From contig JANBRJ010000031.1 in NCBI GenBank assembly GCA_027577595.1, forward strand, positions 1 to 64,000: a stretch of 64,000 nt of DNA, read 5' to 3'. Positions 9,711 through 20,469 of the stretch are shown piece after piece. The position numbers were made by a program, and so were the translations under genes. This stretch comes from Coemansia sp. RSA 487. Taxonomy: Eukaryota > Kickxellomycota > Kickxellomycetes > Kickxellales > Kickxellaceae. The notes under the pieces are model-generated. The model worked only from the letters and a program-made list of their open reading frames with translations, did not search any database and had not been told where the DNA came from. How positions within the stretch are numbered: the stretch's first letter is position 1; each line of letters opens with the position of its first letter.

Positions 9711-10585
9711 TTGCTTATTTTAAAATGTTTTTATTTTTTATTTTACCCCCGACTTCATTCTCTATAAATTATCTTTCTTTGTAATCTACGTTTCAGGAAG
9801 CTGTTAAAGCTGAATTATCAAACCGTGGTAAGAGTACTGTTGACTGCGAATATATAAGGTTTACGGATATATGCTTGTGGCATATTTTTAGTAAGAAACC
9901 GACAATCAGCAAGCTAAAAATTACTCAGAGAGCCCAGTATTTTCAATGCCTCATTGCTCAAGCTGCATATGGAATCAGAAGCTTCTTGGATGCGTAAGCA
10001 CGCCATTGACTGCAAGGCTTTCATCTTGCTGATGTACAGTGTAGGACAAATTTCAGATATCGGATACACATGATTGGTTTCCCTTTAGAATCGCTGATTT
10101 GAATTTTTTATTAACTTATTTCCAACAATCTTTTTAATTTCTAATGTTTTGTTTAAAATAGAAATGGTGTCGTATTGCAAAATGAAATATAAATAGAATA
10201 GTGAGTGGCTGCAGCGTTTGCAGAAGACTTTAGCACCTATTAGATGTCAGATAGAGCGTATTGATAAGAGAATATAAGCTAAAGCGCTTTCTTGTAGTAC
10301 TGGCAGTGCATATGTTTCGAGATTTTACATCCACTCTTCTTTTCCTAGCAAAAAAAGTGACAGGGGTAGCTTTTATAAATTTTAAAGTCTTATATTTTGG
10401 TCGTTTTTGCCATACACTTTTTTTTGCTTTTTAAGTGAATATCCTCCAGCTGTGCAGTCATACAATCTTATATAAATTCAGAAGGGTGGCTCACCGATAG
10501 ATTGTGCAAAACACCATTTTGATTCATTCGTTCAAGTTTCCACCACATACCATTTATAACACCAACTAATATTTAACGTATTATC
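9711..10585. other. AT-rich spacer
   Basis: No gene seen. It carries TATATAAAT at 10469-10477 for the following small gene. Confidence 0.45.
10469..10477 (+). promoter_or_regulatory. TATA box for the 10586 small gene
   Basis: TATATAAAT is 109 nt upstream of the ATG, followed by a C/A-rich leader (TTTCCACCACATACC). Confidence 0.5.
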
Positions 10586-10804
10586 ATGAGTGGAGAGGTG
10601 TCTGAGCATATCCTACTAAGCTTTGAATATCAAAACCTTCCTAAAGGCATGAAACTTGTAGGTAGGACGGTCAAGTGCACGAAGAAAATGAGGGCTGCAA
10701 AATTGGCAAATGTAAAGGAAACAGCCAAGAAAATATATGGATGTCCGGTGGAATGCGAGCTTGCTGATTCCGATAGCAAATATATAATTAAACCCATGCC
10801 CTAG
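10586..10804 (+). CDS. Small orphan protein, FxY/LP...YIIxP family (72 aa)
   Basis: I do not recognise this family. The protein has no signal peptide, is Lys-rich, and reads as alternating strand/helix: an N-terminal strand (ILLSFEYQNLPKG), a Lys/Ala helix (MRAAKLANVKETAKKIYG), then a C-terminal strand (SKYIIKPMP). The layout matches the minus-strand proteins at 42849, 53957 and 55814: MSxxV start shared with 42849, an F/Y-x-F/Y-x-x-L/I-P block, a central AK..Y segment, and a Y-x-I-x-P end shared with 53957 and 55814. All have a TATA box about 110-145 nt upstream. An intracellular role is inferred only from the absence of a signal peptide. Confidence 0.6.
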   Translation: MSGEVSEHILLSFEYQNLPKGMKLVGRTVKCTKKMRAAKLANVKETAKKIYGCPVECELADSDSKYIIKPMP

Positions 10805-11150
10805 CATGGATCTTGATTAGCATTTTAAATAAACCAACTTTTAATTAAATATAAGCTGAATGTCCGAAAATACTAATGAAACTAAACGCACCCGTCATAG
10901 GCTTTATCAGTTATCCAGATTCCAGCCTCTTATATACATGTAGCGTAAAGTATGGTATCTAAGGATCGAGTTGGGTTCTGTGTGTTTGTAATGTGCCTTT
11001 TGCCCATACCTTCTTCACAGGACCAGCAAAGAAACTATTCTTGTCATCGAAAATTGGGATATCGCTGATTCTTGAATACAGCTGATATGCATTCATCGGG
11101 CTATCTGTTAATTGTAAAAAACGAACTGCATCGACTTCACTCTGTAAGCA
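10805..11150. other. Spacer upstream of the taspase-like gene
   Basis: AATAAAC near 10825 may be a polyadenylation signal for the small gene. Nothing else recognised. Confidence 0.35.
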
Positions 11151-12512
11151 ATGGATCTGCCAAAGAACACAAAAACTGACGAACCCAGCACCAATGATAC
11201 CACCGTTCCAAGAGGACGCTGTTACGTAGCGGTGCACATAGGTGCCGGATACCACAGCACCAAGCGAGCCAAAGAGTACCGCACAGCGATGAAAGCCGCA
11301 TGCGCTGCGGCAATGCGTATACTCCGCAGCCAGCAAGATGCTAGCGATGCAGTCGAGGCAGCCATCATGGAGCTAGAAAACGCACCAGTGACCAATGCTG
11401 GTGTTGGGTCTAACCTGAACCGGCTGGGCCAAGTCGAATGCGACGCTGCCATAATGACAGCCGCGCCTCAAGATGCGTTTGGCGCGGTCGGTTGCGTTTC
11501 GGCTATCCGCAACCCGATCCAGGGTGCCAATGCCGTGCGCAAGGCGTATGCCCAAGGGCCAGACACTGTAATTGGTTTGGTTCCGCCCATGTTGCTTGCC
11601 GGATGGGGTGCAGACACGTGGGCTAGGGAACAAGGGATCCAGATGGATCAGAATAACCGCTGCAAGATAACTGAGGACTCTCTGGCGCGGTATGCCGACT
11701 ACATGGACCGCATGGCCAGCGTAACTCCAACCGAGCAAGGCAAGGCGAATTTAGTGGCTACTTGTGATAGTGAGGACCTGTTGATGGACACGGTAGGCGC
11801 CGTGTGTATCGACGCTCGCGGAAACATTGCCTCTGGGGTGAGCTCTGGCGGAATAGCTCTAAAGATTCCAGGACGAGTCGGTGAGGCAAGTATCATGATT
11901 AAACAAGATGGCTCCACTGATGTATAGCTTTTGAACTAACCCCGATAATATGCCGATAATCATAATAATTTGTGTAGGCTGCGATGTTTGGCTGTGGCTG
12001 CTGGGCGGAATCGGGGATCAGAAGCACCGATAGCCAAAAGCTGACTTCTGGATGTAGCGTTAGTGGCACAGGGGAGCAAATTATGTGCACAATGCTTGGC
12101 AGGGACTGTGCGCAACGGACAAAAGATATATTCACAGCGCTCGAAGAATGCTTTGAATCGTTCAATTCCACACCGCTGCTGTCAAGATATGAGCATAGAA
12201 GTGCTGGCCTCATATTACTACGCCAAGCCTCCAGTGACAGTGCTGAAGATTGTGACAAAACGACAGGTAAGCAAATATCAAATTTTGGCCATTGAGGAGT
12301 AATTGTTTTATTCGGTAGACGCTGTGCAATATCTAGTTTGATTACTTACTATCGAGTATGGAGTTTTATGCCTGGTAGAGCTTGGGGTCGCGCACACTAC
12401 ACATAGCATGGGATACGGGTATATGGCGGATAACATGGACGAACCAAAGGCAAAGATATCGCGAAAGCAAAAGGACACTACAAGAACAGCGATATTAGCG
12501 ATCAAATTATGA
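11151..12512 (+). CDS. Threonine aspartase (taspase-1-like) N-terminal nucleophile hydrolase
   Basis: Three exons (11151-11885, 11978-12266, 12379-12512), 385 aa. Family landmarks in order: [10 protein letters not shown] near the N-terminus, [23 protein letters not shown], the autoprocessing site DTVGAV with predicted catalytic Thr214, [29 protein letters not shown], and [13 protein letters not shown] near the end. Asparaginase-2/taspase proteins fold as a precursor that cleaves itself before the Thr, which becomes the N-terminal nucleophile. Taspase-type members then cleave other proteins after Asp. The GCGCWAE motif and the HTT-S-M-GYM block favour taspase over plain asparaginase. Exon 1 joins exon 2 in frame only through a GC-AG intron. 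No fungal substrate is identifiable here. Confidence 0.8.
11886..11977 (+). other. GC-AG intron 1 of the taspase-like gene (92 nt)
   Basis: The donor reads GAG|GCAAGTAT, matching the optimal GC donor AG|GCAAGT, and the acceptor is GTGTAG. A branch-like ACTAAC lies at 11935-11940. This is the only junction that joins GRVGE directly to AAMFGCGCW. Both nearby GT donors (11881 and 11890) shift frame and reach a stop within about 20 codons. Confidence 0.75.
12267..12378 (+). other. Intron 2 of the taspase-like gene (112 nt)
   Basis: The donor is ACAG|GTAAGC and the acceptor CTGGTAG. Splicing is phase 1 and restores ...[15 protein letters not shown], which matches the conserved C-terminal block of taspase. 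Confidence 0.75.
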
Positions 12513-12997
12513 TATTTTCAAAATGGACCAACACACCAACAGTAGTGTTGTACTCATTCATATTATACTAACTCCCTTGCCGTATGATACCTCAGTGTCC
12601 TATTTATTTCAATGACAGACAACATATGTGTGGCCCCTCTGAGAATTGTTTCATTTAATTACCCGAGAAAGCTTTGCAGTTTTCGGGGACAAGCGATCCA
12701 GCTCATCTGCACTGTTGGTACCATTTCCAAAAAATAAATTGCCAAGTGTGGCAGTTAATTTTCAGAGCAAATATTAAAATCAAAAATCAAGGCACAAGAG
12801 TAGGAGGAAAAGAACCAATGAGAAGCAAATGAGGAAAGAGGCAAAAAACGTAAACAAATACAAAATAGAACGACCTTTTTTTTTTCTTCGTCCGAGACAT
12901 TGTTTATTTTATTTAAACTTATTTCTATAAATACAACAAATACGGAACTTACATTCTCTTTTAATTGACATTAACCTTTAAAGGGCACAAAGAAAAC
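12513..12997. other. Spacer upstream of the kinesin gene
   Basis: No gene seen. A T-tract followed by CTTCGTCC near 12875-12892 resembles the pyrimidine-rich leaders of other housekeeping genes here. Confidence 0.4.
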
Positions 12998-15900
12998 ATG
13001 CCGCCGCGTAAAGGAGCAGCGACCGGCAAAACAGGAGCAGCTGGTAAACGAACCACAACACAGCGGAGCACCAACGGTGGTGGCCGCACTGCACGGCAAT
13101 CGAATGCCAGTGCAGACAAAACAGAGACTGAGCACACAGTCGTAACAGTAATGGACGAGACGGACGGTGAAGACACTGGGTCGCACACGCCTCCACTGCA
13201 GAAAAATACGACTTCGCAAAGGGCAAGGCTATCGACGGTACGTCCGGTGATGACTCCGCTGGGTGGGCGGAAGTACGCGCGTGGACACATCGATATAGCC
13301 ACTCCTGTAGTGACACCGAAACGCACTACCGATGCCATGCGCATAGCGGTCTCCCGTACACCGTATACGGCGCGACGGGCCATTGCCGACTACGAGGCCG
13401 AGAAGGACCCAATCAAGACGTACATTCGGCTCAAGCCCGGCGACATCAGCACAATCGGTATCGACAGAAAGGAGCTTCCACGCACCAGTTTATTGCAGGT
13501 AGTAAGCGACAAGGAAGTGGAAGTGGCACGCAGCTCAGCCGAGGATGACATGTGCGAGCGCTACTTGTTCACAGGTGTGGTTCCGTCGTTGTCGCAGCAG
13601 GCGCGGGTGTTTGAGGTATGCGCGGCACCTGTTGTGCGCGATTTGGCCACTGGGTTCAACACTCTGCTGTTCTCTTATGGTGTTAGCAACTCGGGCAAAA
13701 CGTACACAGTTCAGGGCACCGCGGGGGCTCCCGGGATGCTGCCGCGCAGCGTCAAAGCACTTTTGGACGTTATGGACGACCGTGACCAGCAGGGCGACTT
13801 CTGGATCCGCCCGCGATACGCAACGCAGGTCGAGTACTGCTCGGATCCACGCGTAGTCGCTCCCACATTCCGCGTGGCTCCGGGCGAGGATGCATGGGTC
13901 AGCGGCCTGGACGCCGACTGCGCATCCATCGACAGCGAGCAAATGAAGGCAATCGCACGAGCGCTCGACAGCGATGGTGACCGCTCCGAATGGGTGTATC
14001 AGGTATACGTGTCGTACTTTGAAATCTACAACGAGATGGTGTACGATCTTCTGGATCTGGCCACCCTAACCACCGTACATGTAGGCGACGGCGCGCAGAA
14101 ACGGGGGCCCAATACAACGAAGGCAGGCAAGCGGGGACGCAAGCGCAACACAGCGGCTGCCTCGTTTAATGACGACCCGAACGACCCTCTGCTTATGTGT
14201 CCGCCACAGATCGCCAGCCTGCCACGCACTGCGCTGATTCTGCGGTCGTCGGGCGGGCGACGCAACGAGGCATTCGTGGACGGCGTGACTGAGGTGCGTG
14301 TACGCACTACGCGGGATCTTGTGCGCGTTCTGACGCACGGGCAGATGCGACGTGCTGTGCATGCAACAGGGCTCAATGCAGGGTCGTCACGGTCGCACGC
14401 ACTGTTCCAAGCAAAGCTGGTCAAGGTGCGGCGTGACGCGCACGTGGTGCCGCTGGCCCCAGTCCCTGCAGAGGCCCGTGCGTCGGTCCGGACCATGACC
14501 ATGGTCGATTTGGCCGGCAGCGAGCGCGCCAAGCGTACGCAGAACCAGGGCGACCGTCTGGCCGAGGCAGGCAAGATCAACGTCGGGCTGATGACGCTCA
14601 AGAAGTGTTTGGACGTGCGGCGGTACAACGCAACGGATCCAGACGCACCTGTGCAGTTGGTGCCGTACAACGAGTCCAAGGTTACGAGGCTGTTCCAGCC
14701 CGCGCTCGAGGGTGGCGCCAAAACCGTCATGGTCGTGTGCGTCGACCCGTACGAGCACCCCGACGTAGACCCTGCGCATGCGCTGGCCGAAACTAAAAAC
14801 GTTTTGGATTTTGCACGTGTTGCCAGCGAGCTGGTCACACGGGTCAGCAAAGTCGAGGACCCCGAGGTGCCCGAGACCAGCGGCCGTCTATCCATGTACG
14901 AAGACGACGAAGACGATGAGGAGGAGGAGGAGGAGGATGAGGTCTTCTTTGACTCAAAGGGTCGACGCAGCACAGCTATTTCGCGTGCGCCACGCAAGCG
15001 CACAGGGTCAGCTATCGACGCAGATGCACGCATATCGATCGGCAGCAGCGACGACGACATCTTTGATGCGCCCAAACCCAAGGATGCAGAGCCCGTCACC
15101 TCCAAACGCCAGCGCAACGACCTGGGCGGCGCATGGCAGCACCCGACCACTACAGCAACCACTAGCACCCCGCGTGCTGTACGGATGCCGCCAGTGCCGC
15201 CCAGACACACTGGCAATGCACGCCCCAAGCCATCGCAGACTGTCACCGGAAGCATACAAAGATCGGCTGTTGCTCCACCAGGCTCGCCATTCAATTTCGA
15301 GGTTCCAGCCGACCGCACAGCACGCGAAACACCCGTGGCGCTAACGCGTACTCTGCAGCAACAGCAGCTAGGCGAGCACCGGCGTAACGGGGGTGCGGAT
15401 TACGTGGCATTGCGCAGCGCACTGAGTGACGCCCAGGGGCGGATCGACCAGCTTACAAGCGAAAAGGATGCCGAGATCGACGAAATCGCCACATATGCCG
15501 AGCACCTGGAGGCCGCACTGCATGACCTGCGCTCCCGCCACATTGCCACGCAAGAGCGCGTCCTCTGCATTGAGCATGAGACGCGGGCCGAAGTATCGTC
15601 ATTCTTTGTTGCCACCATCGGGCGACTGCAAACGGGTGCTGCCGACCGGCTCAACGACGAGCTGCTTAGGAGCGAAGCTAAGGCTGCGCACAAGATCGAC
15701 ATACTTTCCCGGCTCCGGTCTCTGCACTCGCAAGACGACATGAGCGACCCTGACGAAGATGGCCCTGTGGACTCTGCGCAGGTGCCGACGATATCTCCGC
15801 GTACTGCGACGCGCCGTGCTATGAGCCGCAAGGCCAGCCGCAAGGCCAACAAGTTCACGTCGATTTCGGCAGGTGAGAATGCCGAGATCGCCAACCTTCG

Positions 15901-17968
15901 TGTGCTTGTCGAGTCTCTGGAGGCGCAGCTATCGTCACAGCGCACGCAGCTCGAAATGGTCTCGCAGGCGCGCACAGCGGACCGTGCAGGCCGTGAGACG
16001 CTGGAAGCTGCACTGGTCGAATCCAACGGACGCGCAACAACGCTCGAGGCGCGACTTCTGCGTGCAACCACCGCGCATTCGCGTGAGGCCGAGATGGCCA
16101 TCACCCAGGCACACGACCGCGAAAGGGCCGAACTTGTTGCGCAAATCTCGATGCTCAAGACCCAGCTGCGGGATGCGGAAACGCAGGCTATGCGTGCGCG
16201 CAGACGCTGGGAGACCCAGGAGCTACTGCCCTTGCAAGAGCGGCTGCGTGTGCTTATGGTGAGTTCGCAAGGAACAGAGTTTGCTTCGAAGAGTGCAGCG
16301 CTGCCTGACGTTGCGGAGCAGCTTGATCGTGTCATGAAGCAAAAGGACGATGCGCTGAAGTGGTGGATGAAGGAACAGGCGCGTGTTTCGCAGGTCAATG
16401 CGCAGAACGATGTTCTTATGCGCGAGATCCGCCATCTGCGTGCCAGACTACGCGAGCGCAGCGGAATCGACGCAAGTGCGCCCATACAGAGTGGTGGTGG
16501 TGGTGGTGGCGGGAGTCCGCGGCATAGCATCCATACCGAGAGCACCAGCGACGGCGAGGACGGGTCGTTCTGCAAGATCTCGCTGCGCTCGGTTGATTCG
16601 CTCGAGGCCCTCAATGGCGGCAACCCGATCGGCGTATCGGCACTGGGTGTTGGCCCTGCGCAGTCGATGACCAGCATGCCAACGTCGCAAAACAGCCTGG
16701 TCAGTCCTATACGCGCTCTGGACCGCGTAGTCTCGAAGGGCCGTGTGCTGCACCGAAACCCGCCACCGCACGGGTTCTCGCCCGCCAACCACGATTCCAC
16801 CGAATCCTTCGGCATCCCCACACGCAGCTCATCGAAGCAGCAACTACCAGGAGGCCGTGCTAAGCGTGTGGTCAGCCGTGTGTTCAACCATTTCGCCAAC
16901 GACTCCAAGCGCAGGGTTGCCGATCCTTCAAAGCCTCCGTACATGGCTGGCCGCTTTGCACATACCGATTCAGCGATTGGCAGCTATTCAACTGAGGTTC
17001 TGTCCTTCAACGATGGCGGTGCTGGAGGGGGGCCCCGGTCGCGCGGAAACACAGTTGACTCGATCGACTCGTCGATGGACCCTATGCTCCAGCCGCGTGT
17101 GCGCTCCACCGTATACTCGGGCCCCATTGTATCGCATGCGTCCGGCGGCGTCAGCGTCACTTTCACGTCCGAGGAGATCCACGATATGCCGATAGATGCT
17201 GCTGCTGCTGACCCAGAAGAGGAGGAGGATGGAGACTTTGCTATGCAGTCACCAGGGACCACTAAGCGCTCACGCTCGATGGTGCGCAAACCAGGACAGC
17301 AGATCGCTCACCACCAGTCGCTGCACGAATCGACGATTGCCGAAGTTGAGGACGAAGAGGAGGACGATGGTGAGCTTGCCACCAATACCACCACGGGCGC
17401 CATGCATCTGGGTATCGCCAGCCGTGCAATCTCTCCCAGCAGCAGCTCGTATCCCGAGCGCTCGGCACTCCGTTCGCCGCCACCCGATTCGGTAATGTCG
17501 TCCTCGCTTGGCGACCAAGGGGGCCCTGACATTGGCGGCGACCCTTTGTCTGCGGGTGCCGATTCGCAAGCAACTATCAAGAAGAAGCGCAAGCTCCACG
17601 CTGGCCGCACCGTGCTGAGCGTCGGGTCACCCGACAGTGACAATGAGACCGACAACCGCCTAGTTGGTGCGCCGCCTCCGTCGGATCGCCGCTTAGGCGC
17701 CCCGAGCCTCACACACACCCATTCGTCGTCGCGTGCGGGAGTCTCAAAAGCGGCGGTCCCACAGGAGAACAAGCAGACCGTGCTCTTTACTCCTGTGCGT
17801 GCGCGTGCGAACTCGAAGAACATTGATGCGGATGGCCACGAGCATATGGTTGTTCCTCCCCCTGGCTCCAACACGATGCTTGAAGACAACGCAGGCGAAA
17901 ACCACGGCGAGAGCATCTTCCTCACTCCAATGAAGATGCTCAGCCGTCTGCGCAACCGCAAAAAGTAG
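12998..17968 (+). CDS. Kinesin-6-like motor protein (KIF20/Klp9 type)
   Basis: 1656 aa, single exon. The ATG at 12998 (MPPRKGAATGK) is used because the in-frame codon further upstream is TTG. The motor domain spans about residues 130-625: YGVSNSGKTYTVQG P-loop at 231-237, switch I NAGSSRSH from 460, and switch II DLAGSER from 504, followed by KRTQNQGDRLAEAGKIN. The NSGKT P-loop and the TQNxGxRLxEAGxIN stretch are typical of kinesin-6, which bundles antiparallel microtubules in the spindle midzone and cytokinesis. A Lys/Arg-rich insertion (about 365-390) interrupts the motor. An acidic run follows it (DDEDDEEEEEEDE), then coiled-coil stretches (about 795-1175) and a long Ser/Pro-rich, probably phosphorylated tail. 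Subfamily is inferred from motifs. Confidence 0.85.
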   Translation: MPPRKGAATGKTGAAGKRTTTQRSTNGGGRTARQSNASADKTETEHTVVTVMDETDGEDTGSHTPPLQKNTTSQRARLSTVRPVMTPLGGRKYARGHIDIATPVVTPKRTTDAMRIAVSRTPYTARRAIADYEAEKDPIKTYIRLKPGDISTIGIDRKELPRTSLLQVVSDKEVEVARSSAEDDMCERYLFTGVVPSLSQQARVFEVCAAPVVRDLATGFNTLLFSYGVSNSGKTYTVQGTAGAPGMLPRSVKALLDVMDDRDQQGDFWIRPRYATQVEYCSDPRVVAPTFRVAPGEDAWVSGLDADCASIDSEQMKAIARALDSDGDRSEWVYQVYVSYFEIYNEMVYDLLDLATLTTVHVGDGAQKRGPNTTKAGKRGRKRNTAAASFNDDPNDPLLMCPPQIASLPRTALILRSSGGRRNEAFVDGVTEVRVRTTRDLVRVLTHGQMRRAVHATGLNAGSSRSHALFQAKLVKVRRDAHVVPLAPVPAEARASVRTMTMVDLAGSERAKRTQNQGDRLAEAGKINVGLMTLKKCLDVRRYNATDPDAPVQLVPYNESKVTRLFQPALEGGAKTVMVVCVDPYEHPDVDPAHALAETKNVLDFARVASELVTRVSKVEDPEVPETSGRLSMYEDDEDDEEEEEEDEVFFDSKGRRSTAISRAPRKRTGSAIDADARISIGSSDDDIFDAPKPKDAEPVTSKRQRNDLGGAWQHPTTTATTSTPRAVRMPPVPPRHTGNARPKPSQTVTGSIQRSAVAPPGSPFNFEVPADRTARETPVALTRTLQQQQLGEHRRNGGADYVALRSALSDAQGRIDQLTSEKDAEIDEIATYAEHLEAALHDLRSRHIATQERVLCIEHETRAEVSSFFVATIGRLQTGAADRLNDELLRSEAKAAHKIDILSRLRSLHSQDDMSDPDEDGPVDSAQVPTISPRTATRRAMSRKASRKANKFTSISAGENAEIANLRVLVESLEAQLSSQRTQLEMVSQARTADRAGRETLEAALVESNGRATTLEARLLRATTAHSREAEMAITQAHDRERAELVAQISMLKTQLRDAETQAMRARRRWETQELLPLQERLRVLMVSSQGTEFASKSAALPDVAEQLDRVMKQKDDALKWWMKEQARVSQVNAQNDVLMREIRHLRARLRERSGIDASAPIQSGGGGGGGSPRHSIHTESTSDGEDGSFCKISLRSVDSLEALNGGNPIGVSALGVGPAQSMTSMPTSQNSLVSPIRALDRVVSKGRVLHRNPPPHGFSPANHDSTESFGIPTRSSSKQQLPGGRAKRVVSRVFNHFANDSKRRVADPSKPPYMAGRFAHTDSAIGSYSTEVLSFNDGGAGGGPRSRGNTVDSIDSSMDPMLQPRVRSTVYSGPIVSHASGGVSVTFTSEEIHDMPIDAAAADPEEEEDGDFAMQSPGTTKRSRSMVRKPGQQIAHHQSLHESTIAEVEDEEEDDGELATNTTTGAMHLGIASRAISPSSSSYPERSALRSPPPDSVMSSSLGDQGGPDIGGDPLSAGADSQATIKKKRKLHAGRTVLSVGSPDSDNETDNRLVGAPPPSDRRLGAPSLTHTHSSSRAGVSKAAVPQENKQTVLFTPVRARANSKNIDADGHEHMVVPPPGSNTMLEDNAGENHGESIFLTPMKMLSRLRNRKK

Positions 17969-18601
17969 CACCTCTTTCCTTTCTTATTTGTGCATCTTTC
18001 TCTCGATCATCAATAGCTATTATTGTCAGCTTTACGATTTCTATCAAAAGGTATTTTGCGCGCCTAAAAAGAGCAAAAAAAAGTATCGACTCAGAGTGCC
18101 CAATTCATCCCATTTTTAACGGGAAACTTCTTGCCGTTTGCATGCAAGTTCCAACCGTAGCACGTAATCCGGTCATCGTCGATAAACTTTAATAGTTTGA
18201 AGGAATTTTTGCCTTGCCAAGCATTCGAACCCAGGACATGTCGCCTAAAGGTGACAAACCACAGAACACGAATTAGGTCGCTTGTAAAGTTGACTTCTGA
18301 AAACCAACGGCAGTGTTGATCCAGTAGCCGCTTCCTGTTTTCAAAGAAAAAAATTTCGTATACGCCTTGTACAGTTTAAATATTTCTTTGATTTTTCAAA
18401 ATTTAATGATTACCGGATCATTGCATACTTTTTTTTTGTTAGATTTTTTTCCTTCTTCTAAAGCCTGTGCAAGCCCTTGCTTTCTTGACTTTGACTCTAA
18501 GCGCTCTACTTTTCATCTTTTTCGCCCTGTTGTATTTGATTTTCTTTTTTTTCTTTTCTTTTCTTTTCTATTTGTCAATTTATTCCCAGCTACTTGTGAA
18601 A
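17969..18601. other. Spacer between kinesin and Rok1 genes
   Basis: Contains a hairpin-forming GTCGCCTAAAGGTGAC at 18240-18255 and a B-box-like GCATTCGAACCC at 18221-18232, but no foldable tRNA. A long pyrimidine tract (18540-18575) forms the leader of the next gene. Confidence 0.4.
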
Positions 18602-20374
18602 ATGGACTTTTTCAAGCTGCTTGGCGCAGGTGCAAAGTTCGACAAGCAGCGGTTCAAGGAGGACATTTCAGTGTTCAAGGTAAGTCTCGGCATTGTAGAA
18701 TGGAGGCTTTCGAAAAATGTTGCTGTTCTGCAAATAAATACACTATTAATGACTAATGGAACTGTTATAACTATTAAATTCGTATAGCCGTCGCGTCGTA
18801 CAGAACGTGAAACTGCCGATATTGTGGATAACGTTCCTAAGGAACTGGATTTCTTTGGTGACCATGGGCGGCAAAAGAACAGCGGCAAAGCAGCAAGCGT
18901 ACCAGCAACACAGCTTAGTGGGTCGGCCAGCAGATTTGTTGAGCAAGAGGACGACCATACGCCGTTCCAGAACTCGGAAGAAGTGTCTGCGTTTCTCAAA
19001 CGGCACCGGATCAAAGCAACTGGGTCCGATATTCCACATCCGATCAAATCGTTCGAAATGCTGTGTAAGGAGCACAAATTCCAGCCCTTTGTAGAGCGCA
19101 ATTTGAAGCGTCTTGGGTTCACGCAACCTACCCCTATCCAAATGCAAGCCATACCCATAGCCGTCCACCGCCGTGATCTCATAGCCAATGCGCCGACGGG
19201 GTCGGGGAAGACGCTTGCCTTTCTGCTTTCTATTTTGCACACAGTACACACGGGGGAACGCTCAGGGTATAGGGCAGTCGTTGTTTCGCCGACACGAGAA
19301 CTTGCCACACAAATCCATGACCATCTGCGCAACCTCACTGCAGGAGGCAAGAAACTCAAAACATGTCTGCTTACCAAACCCAATGCAGCGATGCAAGCGC
19401 AGGACCCGGTGATGCGCCAAAAGTTTGACATCCTAGTCACTACGCCCTTACGCCTCGTCCATGCAATCCAGAATAAGGAAGCGGATCTGTCGCACGTACA
19501 TACCCTGGTTCTCGATGAGGCGGACACGCTGATGGACAAGGGCTTTCTGGAGCAGGTCGATGAGATTTTGGCTGCGTGCTCTTCATCTTCCGCAAATCTG
19601 CAGATATCGCTGTTCAGTGCGACAATGCCTTCGAGCGTCGAGGACATGGCCCGCACGATTATGAAGGATCCGATCCGCGTCATCGTTGGCATACAGAACG
19701 CAGCGACCGAGACAATCGACCAAAAGCTCGTGTTTGCTGGCGAAGAGGATGGCAAGCTAGTGCACTTGCGCAACATGATTGTGATGGGCTTCAAACCGCC
19801 ATGCCTGATTTTCGTTCAGTCGATTGATCGTGCAAAGGAACTTTTCCACGAGCTTGTCTTTGAGGGCATCAACGTCGATGCCATTCACTCGGAGCGCACG
19901 CAAACGCAGCGCAACAGAATCATCCAAAAGTTCCGCTCCGGCGATCTGTGGGTGCTCATCTGTACCGAGCTGATGGCCCGCGGTATCGATTTCAAGGGCG
20001 TCAACCTTGTCATCAACTATGATTTCCCGCAGTCCACGCAGTCGTACATCCATAGGATCGGTCGCACAGGTCGTGCCGGTCGGCCCGGTAAAGCCATCAC
20101 GTACTTTACAAAGGACGATGCCCCTTACCTCAAGACCATTGTCAACGTCATGCGCGAGTCTGGGTGCGAGGTTCCCGAGTGGATGCTGACACTAAAGAAT
20201 CCCAAGAACTCGGATAAAAAGAAGCTAAAGAAGGCGCCTATCGAACGCGACTCCCTTAACTCAAAGCCAAAATACGACCTGAAGCAACAAAAGCGCAAGC
20301 AGCAGATCATAGAACAGTCAAAGGCAAAGAAGATCCGTGACCAAGTCTCTAAAAAGCAACCACCTCAGCCTTGA
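18602..20374 (+). CDS. ROK1: DEAD-box RNA helicase Rok1/DDX52
   Basis: Two exons (18602-18679 and 18788-20374), 554 aa. Exon 1 encodes MDFFKLLGAGAKFDKQ, the conserved start of Rok1-type helicases. The full motif set is present: Q motif (GFTQPTPIQMQAIP), I (APTGSGKT), Ia (PTRELA), Ib (TTPLRL), II (DEAD), III (SAT), IV (LIFVQS), V (ARGIDFKGVNLVINYD) and VI (HRIGRTGRAGR). The C-terminal tail is Lys-rich, as expected for a nucleolar RNA-binding protein. Rok1 acts in small-subunit ribosome assembly, unwinding snoRNA-pre-rRNA pairing. The gene lies head to tail after the kinesin and converges with SYF2 across a 95-nt gap. Little doubt about identity. Confidence 0.93.
18680..18787 (+). other. Intron of the Rok1 gene (108 nt)
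   Basis: The donor is AAG|GTAAGT and the acceptor TATAG. It is phase 0 and follows codon 26. A short initial coding exon followed by a canonical GT-AG intron contrasts with the GC-AG introns elsewhere in the window. Confidence 0.85.
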
Positions 20375-20469
20375 TGCCACTAATACACGTCACAAGCAAT
20401 TATTAGTAACTCCTGATATGTTCGGTTAAAGTTTAGAACTGCTTGATTAATAAAAATAAAGGCGAATCT

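Noticed and set aside
12965-12997. Eleven-residue N-terminal extension of the kinesin
   Set aside because: The frame opens with TTG; the first ATG is at 12998. The same reasoning was applied to 37846, 38725, 56050, 27856 and 62795.
14026-15318. 430-codon open frame antisense to the kinesin motor
   Set aside because: It mirrors conserved motor-domain codons and its own protein is low-complexity Ser/Thr/Arg.
15400-16944. 514-codon open frame antisense to the kinesin gene
   Set aside because: Ser/Arg/Ala-rich shadow of a GC-rich coding strand; no motifs, while the sense frame carries clear kinesin coiled-coil sequence.
18200-18260. Possible tRNA on the minus strand (B-box-like GGGTTCGAATGC plus a hairpin)
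   Set aside because: The expected C61 is G, no 7-bp acceptor stem can be formed with upstream sequence, and no A box is visible.
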